Of a DNA stretch of 64,000 bases, positions 33,447-42,089 are shown piece by piece. A program made the translations under genes and the position numbers. The notes below the pieces were generated by a model. It was not told the origin of the DNA, ran no database searches, and was given only the letters and a program-made list of their open reading frames with translations. Every line of letters begins with the position of its first letter. Within the stretch, counting starts at the first letter, position 1. The DNA is from Candidatus Zixiibacteriota bacterium (GTDB taxonomy: Bacteria; Zixibacteria; MSB-5A5; GN15; FEB-12): contig JAWXAN010000031.1 of the NCBI GenBank assembly GCA_034439475.1, forward strand, positions 49,811 to 113,810, read 5' to 3'.

Positions 33447-35489
33447 TTACGGGCTGCTCTTCTTCTTTATCTGCGACAGAGAAATTACAAACGTCGCCCC
33501 GCCGATTTTGCTTTTCCCAAGTCTGATCTCTCCCCCGAGTTCAGTTACGATGCTGTGCACTGCCGGTAAGCCAAGTCCTGTGCCAGTCTCCTTGGTTGTG
33601 AAATAAGGAGTGAAGACTTTTTCTTTCAAGGTCGGCGGAATGCCCTGGCCATTGTCGGAAAATTCTATCAGCACCATCGAATTTGATATTTTTGTTATGA
33701 TTTGAATTTCGCCATTCTTGTTGCCGGACAAGGCTTCTTTAGCGTTTGAAAAAAGATTTGCGAAAACCCCCTTTATCCGATCGGGATCGCCGGCAACAAG
33801 AGCATCCGCATTTAATTGTGAATCCAACGTAATTCCCAAACGGTCAAGCTCAGGACGCCATAGTCTGGCAAGAGCCTCTATCAATTGGTCAATGTCAACG
33901 TCCTGAGTGTTCCGCTTTTCTTCCTTAGCAAGCGTCAGAAAGCGCGTAATGATCTCATTGAGCCGCTTGGTTTCATCCCGGATTGTCTGAGTGAAAGAGC
34001 GGTATTCCCCTTCCCCCTCTTTTGGCGAAAACTCCAATGCCAAGCGCTGAGCTGCGATGGAAATTGTATTGAGCGGGTTGCGAATTTCATGAGCAACCCC
34101 GGCCGCCAGATTTCCCATCTCTGACAGCCTTTCTTTTCTCGCGGCTGTTCGTTCGAATTCCCGCAGACGAGTGATATCATGGATCGTAATGACAATTGCC
34201 GAAGCTGATGAATCGAGCAGAATCTTTGATTTTACTGCAATAAGGTGTTTCTCGGCGCCGTCCACAACTCGTGTCAATTCGGTCTCTTCACTGTTACTTT
34301 GGGCATCCCTAAAGGCATTGACGTCTATCGCTGAAATTGCATTGACTTCATTCCATTTGGTCAAGTTCTGCGCTCTGAGGCCCAAAAGATTCCTAAAGGA
34401 GTCATTTACCATGACGATGTTGTCCGATGAATCTACTACAGCTATTCCGGTCTCCATCTGTTCAAAGATTCGCTCGGTTGTCACCTTCATTACCGAATAC
34501 TGGCGGCTTATTTCCTGTTGCTTTCTCCGGCTGTCCAGATAGAGCATGGCGGTCAATGTCAGCACAAAGAGAATAAGCGACAAAGTGATCATCTGCTGGT
34601 CAAATCCCCTCACGACTGAGTAATAGCCCTCGAGGGACAGCTTGACTCGAAGGAGCCCGAATGGATACCTTCCGGTCGAAAACGGTCTGACCAATTCGAG
34701 AGTTTTCTCTCCTTCGATTTCCACAAGCCGACTTGAGATTGTATCACTGTCAAGCGCTTCAGATAGAAACAGATCGGAATTGATCGAGAGAATATCGCCT
34801 GGCCTTCGCGAGGCAAAAATAATTCCCTCTGTCGTATGATACAAAATCGAAACGATGCCTTGTTCACGAGCCATATTCTGGACGAGATATCCTATCCCGG
34901 TCGTACGAATGGCATCGCTGTAGGTGGAAGCATCCCCAATCAAAACGACCACCTGATTCATTTGTCCATTCAGTTCAAGGTAATAATGCACCGCATCAGA
35001 AGATGTTTCCCCTTCAGCAAGCAGAAGGACACGATTGGAATCAGGACTGCCGAGAATTTTTGCGGCAGCTTCGCCTACGAAAGCCGAGACGACAGGCATG
35101 CCGGGACGCACGTAGACGTATTCATCCACATCAGCAGCTGAATCGAAAATAAGTATTCCGCGCAGGTCATGAACTCTGGCAAACATCCGCAGTTGGTCGC
35201 CGTCAGCGCCGTCGCTGTACTGTTCCTGAAGAAGAGAGACAAGAGAACTGTACTGCCCCTTGACGAGACGGTCGTAGTATGTCTGGGCTGATATGGCGTT
35301 CCGGCAGGCTTGGGCGAGCGACTCGGTAAAGGTTTTACCTTGAATAACTAATAACTGATAGCTGTCAGAGCGGGACTGCCGTATGGATATCCAAGTGAAC
35401 GCAAATACTGCAAGGGCGAGAAAAAACGCGATAGCAAAGGAGGAGTATCGATCGACCGTCTTTTTCTGCCATGAAGGTGAATCGGCCAT
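33447..35489 (-). CDS. Sensor histidine kinase with extracytoplasmic sensor and PAS domain
   Basis: 680 residues. Membrane helix 1 at 18-36, periplasmic sensor at about 40-298, helix 2 at about 299-319, PAS at about 335-445, HisKA with H467 in AAGVAHEIRNPL, and HATPase with N-box NLFSNAKEALSG and DNGQGIPP/GTGLGLPAVHSIV. All catalytic boxes are intact, so it should autophosphorylate. The architecture is NtrB/ZraS-like. No response regulator gene lies nearby. It is 42 bases downstream of another kinase gene on the same strand. Confidence 0.9.
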   Translation of the reverse strand: MADSPSWQKKTVDRYSSFAIAFFLALAVFAFTWISIRQSRSDSYQLLVIQGKTFTESLAQACRNAISAQTYYDRLVKGQYSSLVSLLQEQYSDGADGDQLRMFARVHDLRGILIFDSAADVDEYVYVRPGMPVVSAFVGEAAAKILGSPDSNRVLLLAEGETSSDAVHYYLELNGQMNQVVVLIGDASTYSDAIRTTGIGYLVQNMAREQGIVSILYHTTEGIIFASRRPGDILSINSDLFLSEALDSDTISSRLVEIEGEKTLELVRPFSTGRYPFGLLRVKLSLEGYYSVVRGFDQQMITLSLILFVLTLTAMLYLDSRRKQQEISRQYSVMKVTTERIFEQMETGIAVVDSSDNIVMVNDSFRNLLGLRAQNLTKWNEVNAISAIDVNAFRDAQSNSEETELTRVVDGAEKHLIAVKSKILLDSSASAIVITIHDITRLREFERTAARKERLSEMGNLAAGVAHEIRNPLNTISIAAQRLALEFSPKEGEGEYRSFTQTIRDETKRLNEIITRFLTLAKEEKRNTQDVDIDQLIEALARLWRPELDRLGITLDSQLNADALVAGDPDRIKGVFANLFSNAKEALSGNKNGEIQIITKISNSMVLIEFSDNGQGIPPTLKEKVFTPYFTTKETGTGLGLPAVHSIVTELGGEIRLGKSKIGGATFVISLSQIKKKSSP

Positions 35490-35531
35490 TGCTGAAGTAT
35501 AAAGTTCTTAGCCCGAAGACGCAAGAAGAAG

Positions 35532-37472
35532 TCAAACGGGAATTCGTTTCCGTTCTGGTAATGGACACGGGACATGCTGAAGCTGATTCGTCCGACTGAC
35601 TGGTAAATCAAAATAGAAAACGGCGCCGCCTGAGAAGCGATAGGCGATTTTCCCCCCGTGAGCATCGACTATCCGCCAGCAGGTTGTCAAGCCGATGCCG
35701 TGCCCTTTTCGCTTGGTAGTAAACCGATTGGAGAAGAGCATCTCGATTCGGTCTTCAGGGACGCCCGGCCCGTTATCGCAGACTTCGACCCGCACCCAGT
35801 CCCGGTTATCTTGTGAGAAGTGCGAAGTCACGACGCGGATTTCCCTCTTCCCCGTCTCCTCGTCCAGTGCGTCACAGGCATTGTAGAGCAGATTGACAAG
35901 AAGCTGTTGGATTTGACCTTGGTCAACCTCATTGAGCGGCAGATCCGAAGAAAGCTTTGTTCCTATATGGACATGATTAAATCGCTTTTGCGGTTTTAGA
36001 AAAGCGATGATATTCTCCACAATTTGATTCAGGCTTGTCAACTCAGGATGGGTTCCTTCATGCGGTCTATCCATTAAACCATTGGCAAAACGTGCTATTT
36101 TGTCTGTTGTAGTTTTCATAACCTCAAGTTTTGCGGTGATTTTCTCCGGGTCCCCTTTTTTTAGCAGAAGAGGCATCAACTCAATATTGCCTGACAGTAT
36201 CGCCAGGAAATTATTGATTTCATGCGCGATGTCTCCGGCCATTTCCCCCCGGGTATAGTAGCGGTCGAGACGTATCATCATGTCCTGGAAACCTTTGCTC
36301 TCCGAAATATCCCGCAAGATATACAGATACGCTGTTATGTTCTCGGCGCTTATCGTAAGCGGCGTCATAATGACAAAGGCCGGAAACGAATCTCCATTTG
36401 AACGCTTGGCCACGACTTCAAATTCACGATAGCCTTGGCTTTCATGCTCGGAGGTGACCTCCTTGTCTATGCTCTGGTCAAATAGCTCAATCATTGCTTT
36501 GTCAATAAGCTCCTCTTGTTTGTATCCAAAAGCCTCGGAGGATGCCCGGTTTGCAAGCATGACAATACCATCAGGGGTAGTAACGATAATACTGAGCGGA
36601 GAACTATCAATAAGAGTCGCGAGGAAAAGCTGTGACTCGAGGAGGGTGTAGTTTAAAGTATTACAGTACACGGTATATGCCTTTTGGCGTTTGTGTCCTT
36701 CCCACAGCGAAGCGCTCATCTTGTTAAAGACTACCGCAAGTTTCTTGAGTTCGTTGTCATGGTCTGATTCCATCAGGTGAAAAACTTCGCCCTCAGCGGT
36801 TTTTTCGAGACCATGCATAAGCGTTTCGAGTGGCTTTTTGAAGCGCCTGTTCACAAGATATATAGTTAGCAAAGATAAAAGCGTGGAGACAAGAAAAAGG
36901 AGCATGAGGGCGTATTTCAGCTTTGTCCGCGACGACACCACAAGGTTGTCATCGGTCAACAGGAGCAGAAAAAGCGGCTCGGTAGAGGAAGACCGAAGAC
37001 GGTAGCAGTGGACAGATCGCGCGGGATCAGCTTTAACGGACAATATGAACCCAGGTGCACTCGTATCGGGCATTTTGTTATGATTGCCGCCGACAAGACT
37101 CGCGAGTGAGATTTCATTGTCACTCGAATTGTCGTTCTCTTTTTCATGTCTATGGATGAGCGACAACTTCCCAGTCGGGTGCAGCGCTACAATCTCGAGT
37201 TTATCAACTGTCGGTTCGGCGTTAATGAGTTCGCCGAGGACGCGGTCAACAGCCTCAGCAGAATTCTGCAAGGCAAGGTTTGACGAATCGACTCGCCCAA
37301 AGAGTTGATCGGCCGCATATTTTGAATCACCGAGAGCTGTTGGCTCCGTGCCGTCAATTTTGGGATAAAAGAAAAGCAGTGTCAGGACCGCAAAAATAAA
37401 AAAAAACTGAAGGAGTATCAGATTACTGAGGCGCGTAATAAGCCCTGGCCGTAGATTTTTAAGAGATATCAT
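35532..37472 (-). CDS. Sensor histidine kinase with HAMP and PAS domains
   Basis: 646 residues. Helix 1 at about 15-36, periplasmic region to about 185, helix 2 at about 187-207, HAMP at about 208-262, PAS at about 285-400 (IVTTPDGIVMLANRASSEAFGY), then HisKA with DIAHEINNFLAIL and HATPase with LLVNLLYNACDAL, CDNGPGVPEDRIEML and GHGIGLTTCWRIVDAHGG. Catalytic residues are complete. The end of the gene is close to the next kinase, so the two may be an operon acting on a shared, distant regulator. Confidence 0.9.
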   Translation of the reverse strand: MISLKNLRPGLITRLSNLILLQFFFIFAVLTLLFFYPKIDGTEPTALGDSKYAADQLFGRVDSSNLALQNSAEAVDRVLGELINAEPTVDKLEIVALHPTGKLSLIHRHEKENDNSSDNEISLASLVGGNHNKMPDTSAPGFILSVKADPARSVHCYRLRSSSTEPLFLLLLTDDNLVVSSRTKLKYALMLLFLVSTLLSLLTIYLVNRRFKKPLETLMHGLEKTAEGEVFHLMESDHDNELKKLAVVFNKMSASLWEGHKRQKAYTVYCNTLNYTLLESQLFLATLIDSSPLSIIVTTPDGIVMLANRASSEAFGYKQEELIDKAMIELFDQSIDKEVTSEHESQGYREFEVVAKRSNGDSFPAFVIMTPLTISAENITAYLYILRDISESKGFQDMMIRLDRYYTRGEMAGDIAHEINNFLAILSGNIELMPLLLKKGDPEKITAKLEVMKTTTDKIARFANGLMDRPHEGTHPELTSLNQIVENIIAFLKPQKRFNHVHIGTKLSSDLPLNEVDQGQIQQLLVNLLYNACDALDEETGKREIRVVTSHFSQDNRDWVRVEVCDNGPGVPEDRIEMLFSNRFTTKRKGHGIGLTTCWRIVDAHGGKIAYRFSGGAVFYFDLPVSRTNQLQHVPCPLPERKRIPV

Positions 37473-38009
37473 TGATCTGCCTTTCTAATATTGAGATATC
37501 GGCAGATTCGTGAATAAGTAGACGGACTGCAGGCAGGAAATAAAAAAGGGAGTGGTGGAGGGGGGATGCCCGACTCTAACGTCAGGTGGCTGGAATTCCA
37601 GCGCTCACCACTCCCATTTTATTCAAATCGACAATAATCGGGAGTCTTGTATAATTTCCACTATTCTTTTGAGCAATAGCTATGCCTACCTCCTTGAGGA
37701 AATAGCCCTTAAAGTACACGTTCAAATATAAACCCTAACTCGCCATAATGCAAGCACAAATCATTGAGGCCAAATGATGCAGTCGATTTCTCAATGGGCG
37801 AAACAGGGTGAAGTAAGCAAATATCTGCATATAGTTCATAAGTAAATAACATCCTTCTCCTTCATTGAATAAGCAAGAAGCATAGGTCCTACGGAGATGA
37901 GAAAACGTTTGTCTTTAGCCCGCCAAGTGGAGTTAATTTTGCGGCTAAAATCGTATCATCTTACCTGATACAAAACATGTAGTAAACTCGAAAAAAGCTG
38001 AGGCTTCCT
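37473..38009. other. Intergenic region upstream of the kinase pair
   Basis: About 540 bases, containing the terminator hairpin at 37542-37620 and AT-rich sequence that presumably holds the kinase promoter. No gene or repeat family recognised. Confidence 0.4.
37542..37620 (-). terminator. Large terminator-like hairpin
   Basis: GGGAGTGGTG pairs with CACCACTCCC around an arm holding the palindrome CTGGAATTCCAG; on the minus strand six T follow. It is placed to stop transcription from the lipoprotein gene before the kinases. Confidence 0.6.
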
Positions 38010-39530
38010 TTAGAATCGACTAAAGGTAATTGATATCTCAGGAAAACCTGTTCCGGTGTTTGTACCGAAAACAGTCGATGTTTTATTAAACATTGTGACC
38101 TGGACAAGATCAACCCTCCCGAGGGGGGGAGAAATTTCATTCCGATTTGAAGGAAGTTCACGCAAAAAGGCTATTAAAGGAAAGTTCGTTGTATCAGTGA
38201 GCCTGTTATAGGGCTCAAGGCTTATAAAGACTGTCCCGACGTTGCCAGTGGCATTGGGCATGAAGTTGAGGGATGGGATACCGAAATCGGCCATAAGGGC
38301 TGCTGAATTGAGGAAATCCTCTCCGGGTTTATTCGGAACTTTAAAAGTCGAGTCTCCGGTACTGTCAAACCCTCTGAAAAGTTGGAGGGTATAAGGATTC
38401 CCATCGTCCGCCATTGTAATATCGGTGAAAGTACCGGTCGTGAAGAGTCCGCCATTACTTCCCGGTATCCAGTTTTTGCTGTCGGTCAAGTCCCTCCAAG
38501 CCGGTCGAGTCATATTACCAAGTGAGTTCTGCGGAGTAGCTACTGTCGGCGGAACTACTATCCACCCTTTCCACTGCCAGCCCCATGCGCTGTAATCCGG
38601 GAGACCAAAATTGTCCTGCGAAAAAATATCAATTCGAATTGTCTTCAATGTCGTTCGGGTATCAAATCGAATATCTCGTCTGGTGTACGGATATGTCGTA
38701 TCAGCCTGCATTACGGAGTCATATCGAATGAATATATGCTGAAACGAGTCAACCCCTATCAGCAGATTATCGGGGCCGTAGTCAATGAGCATTGTATCAG
38801 GACGATCGTTAATGATATTGAACACATACTCAGCCTTCAATTCGGTCAGGTTGAGCGTGTCACGCAAAGGCGGAGGTCCAATGATCGGCACAATTTCATC
38901 TATACGCGAATTATTGATATTTTCAATATCGAAGGTGTCAAGCAGGGTATCGAGAATACCGCGATAGCTTGAAAACCAGATGCCGGATCCGTCACCCAAG
39001 TTTCTATTATTATCTGTAATACCTTCCATATTGAATCGCACGATCGTAGACCATAACCTCTCGCTCAGGGGGAAATTTAGTCGAAGGGTTTGGTCATCTT
39101 GTCCGTTAATATTATCGGTGAGCATGATTGAAGCCGGACGGGCCGGATCAGGATCATTCGCGCTATCTTCAACTGAGACAAATACAGATTTAAAGTCAAA
39201 AAGGTCGGCCGGTAACGTAAATTGTGAGTTGGTGACCGGTCGGTAATTGCTGTCGAGAAGAATACTTTCAATACTATCTTTCAGGTAAGAAAAGCGGGTA
39301 ATCGAACGCAAATCGCTGGTAGCGAGATTTGTATCCCTGACCGGCTTGCGGGACACCCAAAGTTCATAAACCATTCCCGGCGGCGGACTCGGAAGCCGTT
39401 CGATTTTTAAGGAAAGATTAGTTGTTGAGACAGGGGTCAGGACATCATCGGGCTGCGAGCAACCTGAGAAAACAGCGACGGCTGCCAAAGTAGTCAACAA
39501 AGACGCAAAACGAATATCTCGAATCGACAT
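38010..39530 (-). CDS. Lipoprotein of unknown function
   Basis: 506 residues from ATG 39530, chosen over 39539 because the GGAGG then sits 9 bases away; signal peptide and lipobox VFSGC follow. The N-terminal domain has SLKIERLPSPPPGMVYELWVSRKP, reminiscent of the beta-sandwich in RskA-type anti-sigma C-termini. Elsewhere are Asp/Thr-rich strands with DTLLDTFDIENINNSRIDEIVP and GNVGTVFISLEPYN. No catalytic motif. Unknown envelope protein. Confidence 0.65.
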   Translation of the reverse strand: MSIRDIRFASLLTTLAAVAVFSGCSQPDDVLTPVSTTNLSLKIERLPSPPPGMVYELWVSRKPVRDTNLATSDLRSITRFSYLKDSIESILLDSNYRPVTNSQFTLPADLFDFKSVFVSVEDSANDPDPARPASIMLTDNINGQDDQTLRLNFPLSERLWSTIVRFNMEGITDNNRNLGDGSGIWFSSYRGILDTLLDTFDIENINNSRIDEIVPIIGPPPLRDTLNLTELKAEYVFNIINDRPDTMLIDYGPDNLLIGVDSFQHIFIRYDSVMQADTTYPYTRRDIRFDTRTTLKTIRIDIFSQDNFGLPDYSAWGWQWKGWIVVPPTVATPQNSLGNMTRPAWRDLTDSKNWIPGSNGGLFTTGTFTDITMADDGNPYTLQLFRGFDSTGDSTFKVPNKPGEDFLNSAALMADFGIPSLNFMPNATGNVGTVFISLEPYNRLTDTTNFPLIAFLRELPSNRNEISPPLGRVDLVQVTMFNKTSTVFGTNTGTGFPEISITFSRF

Positions 39531-39806
39531 CAAACTCATCCTCCTCCGGAATGACCGGCTCTTGTGAATAAATCCCAACCGTATACGGGCTAAAGTATAC
39601 ACTCCCCCCCCTTCCCTGTCAAGCCTATAAACAGGATTAGGCAAGACTTTAACTGTCAAAACAATGACGCGTATAGGGCTGGCGGCGTTGTAAAGAAATA
39701 TTTCAATAAGACGATAATATCCCTATCGAATGACTCTATGGAAAAGGGAAACGATTGAACAGGCGAACGATAGCGTAAAGTTCCGCAACTGTCGGGGAAG
39801 ATCTCT

Positions 39807-41897
39807 ATGAGCTCAGATAGGCACAATAACAAGAACCAAAAGACTGACGATGATCGTCTCGATTTCATTATCACAGAAGCAAGTAATGCAAGTCCTCATG
39901 CCTTTGCCGGGGGGTTTTCCTCCGACCAGGACGAGGATGACCTGGCAATAGAGTCCAGCGCTGGATCCGCAGCCGCTCAAGGAAAGTCCAAAGAACAGGC
40001 ACCGTCAGCCCGGCCAAAGACCGAATTACGTGACTCAATTATTGGCAGCGAGTCCATCATGGGCTCCATGAACTCAGAGCCGCCTGTAGTCAAAGACGAA
40101 CGAAATCCGTCCAAGCCGGGTACAAACCCGAATAGTCTCCAGATGGTTACGTCTAAACTAAAAAAACTATCAAATGACGAAGTGAAGTCTATTGAAAGTA
40201 ATCTCTATGCTCCGAATTCATATCTGAGCGAGGACGAAAAGCTTAACTTATTGAGAAATATCGAAGGCGGACCCAGGCCTTTTGATAATTCTCCAATCGT
40301 TCCTACAAGGAGCCATGCCTCGTCCGAGCCTTCCAATGCTGGTAACCAACGTCAGCAAATTCAAAGACAGAAAATGGCTGAGCGCCCTCGAGGCATTGCC
40401 TATTTCACCAAAAACTTTATACAGCTTGTCGGCAGCCCTGAACTCCATGATATGGACGAGTTAGTGGTCAATGACCGCCATTACCAACTGCGAAAGAAAC
40501 GATTCAGCCAAAAAACAGTCATTGTGGCAGCCTCATCCATGGCGGCTCTGCTCATGTTTTTTGTCGGTACTCTTTTCACATCAGACTCAGGCAGTGGAAA
40601 AGGATGGGTCACCGGAATCGCTCTTGATGAAAACCGCCAGCCTCGTTTGGTTGGAGCATCTGTAAATTTCCCAGACCTCCGTATCAGACTTGTAGCCAAT
40701 GGCGAAGGCTTTTTTAAGACAGACATGGTCCCGGCAGGAAGCCATAAGGTTGAATATATTGTTGACGGTCAAATTGTGGGACAAGACTATGCCACAGTCA
40801 TTAATGGAGAAATTACGGCCCTTACCCTCGTTCACACCTTAGGATCGACAGCGGCCGTCCCTCAGGAAACACGAGATATTGCCTCTACTGAATTTAGTGA
40901 TCCAGCCGATGTTGCAAGCCCCTTTGACGGCAACATGGGAGAGCAATCCACGCAAAGACGACCAGCGGGTCAAGCATCCAGCAATCATTCGCAAAACTCA
41001 GCCCCCGCAGAGCATGCAAGCCTCCTTCTCGATGCCAATTTGGAAGATGCCCGGCTTTCGATTGACGGTGAAGTACTTGGATCCGGAAATCTTACCTACG
41101 CCCGAATCACACCAGGACGGCACAAATATGCTGTTTCAAGGGAGGGCTACTTAACATCGACAGGCACTATCGAACTTGAATCAGGCAAAACAACCAGACT
41201 CCAAGCCGAACTTGTTGCCGAAAGAGCTCAGACGGTTGCAACCCAAAAGCCGAGCGGAGATGAGGGTCACCTCTCCTCTGGACTTGAGGCTCAAAAGAGC
41301 GGCAATCACAATCTTGCAATTGCGGAATTTACATCGGCAATAGAAGCAAAACCCAGCTTTGGGGCGGCCTATTTTGCGCGGGCGGAATCCAATGCCGCTC
41401 TCCAAAATAAGAGCGCCGCAAACGACGATTATATCCGCGCCGCTGAGATTTCCGCAATGAAAAAAGATTATAACGGCGCTTTAACTGCATATTCGGCTTG
41501 CATTAAAAATGACAACAAATTTGTCGGTGGTTATTTGGGACGTGCCAATCTCTTTTTGACCCGCAATGAGACGATCGCGGCGGTCGCCGATTTCGAATCA
41601 GTTATCAGCCTTGACCGCCACGGCGCCCGGGCACATGCCGGTCTCGGCGAGGCTCGTTATAGCCAAGGAAATATCAAGCGAGCTTTGAAACACTTCAAAG
41701 ACGCGCGTTCCCTTGATCCGAATAGTAAAGAAATACTTGAAAATTTGATGCTTGCCTATATGGCCGACAGTGATTTCAAGAATCTGAAAAAGACCTACGA
41801 ATCATTCGAAAAGCTCGCCACAGCCGAGGAAGTCAGCCGACTACGCTCAAGCAGAGATTTCGCGGCAATCGTTCAGATAATTGATCGGGATCTTTAA
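39807..41897 (+). CDS. Membrane protein with PEGA domain and TPR repeats
   Basis: 696 residues. N-terminal 1-220 are charged, low-complexity and cytosolic; a single membrane helix lies at about 233-251 (VIVAASSMAALLMFFVGTLF). Outside are a carboxypeptidase-regulatory-like beta-sandwich (about 265-350), a PEGA domain (about 410-472, LLDANLEDARLSIDGEVLG, ITPGRHKYAVSREGY) and TPR-like helical repeats (about 485-690, SGNHNLAIAEFTSAIEAKPSFGA and others). PEGA-plus-TPR proteins act as envelope scaffolds. Function unknown. The gene is divergent from the lipoprotein gene. Confidence 0.75.
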   Translation: MSSDRHNNKNQKTDDDRLDFIITEASNASPHAFAGGFSSDQDEDDLAIESSAGSAAAQGKSKEQAPSARPKTELRDSIIGSESIMGSMNSEPPVVKDERNPSKPGTNPNSLQMVTSKLKKLSNDEVKSIESNLYAPNSYLSEDEKLNLLRNIEGGPRPFDNSPIVPTRSHASSEPSNAGNQRQQIQRQKMAERPRGIAYFTKNFIQLVGSPELHDMDELVVNDRHYQLRKKRFSQKTVIVAASSMAALLMFFVGTLFTSDSGSGKGWVTGIALDENRQPRLVGASVNFPDLRIRLVANGEGFFKTDMVPAGSHKVEYIVDGQIVGQDYATVINGEITALTLVHTLGSTAAVPQETRDIASTEFSDPADVASPFDGNMGEQSTQRRPAGQASSNHSQNSAPAEHASLLLDANLEDARLSIDGEVLGSGNLTYARITPGRHKYAVSREGYLTSTGTIELESGKTTRLQAELVAERAQTVATQKPSGDEGHLSSGLEAQKSGNHNLAIAEFTSAIEAKPSFGAAYFARAESNAALQNKSAANDDYIRAAEISAMKKDYNGALTAYSACIKNDNKFVGGYLGRANLFLTRNETIAAVADFESVISLDRHGARAHAGLGEARYSQGNIKRALKHFKDARSLDPNSKEILENLMLAYMADSDFKNLKKTYESFEKLATAEEVSRLRSSRDFAAIVQIIDRDL

Positions 41898-41950
41898 TCG
41901 CACGAGCAGATTTTATTGACCCCAACACTCCTCGACTATTTTCCGTAGAA

Positions 41951-41984
41951 GCCTCCCTGTGACCTTGTCACAGGGAGGCTTTTC
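41951..41984 (+). terminator. Strong rho-independent terminator
   Basis: A 13-bp perfect stem (GCCTCCCTGTGAC/GTCACAGGGAGGC) with loop CTT is followed by TTTT. It ends the TPR/PEGA gene. Confidence 0.9.
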
Positions 41985-42089
41985 TGCCGTGTGGAAATTA
42001 TTTCGTTCTTGTTCCCTCCAATCCTTCTTGCTATACTTCATCCATAAAATATGCTCACTTTGTTCTTGCTTACCCTGAGGATAATTTCC

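Noticed and set aside
37542..37620. Riboswitch upstream of the kinases
   Set aside because: The structure is a simple terminator-like hairpin ending in T6 on the minus strand with no conserved aptamer features.
39604..39611. Eight-C tract upstream of the lipoprotein gene as a phase-variation switch
   Set aside because: It lies about 75 bases upstream of the chosen start and outside the coding frame; a single run of eight is weak evidence.
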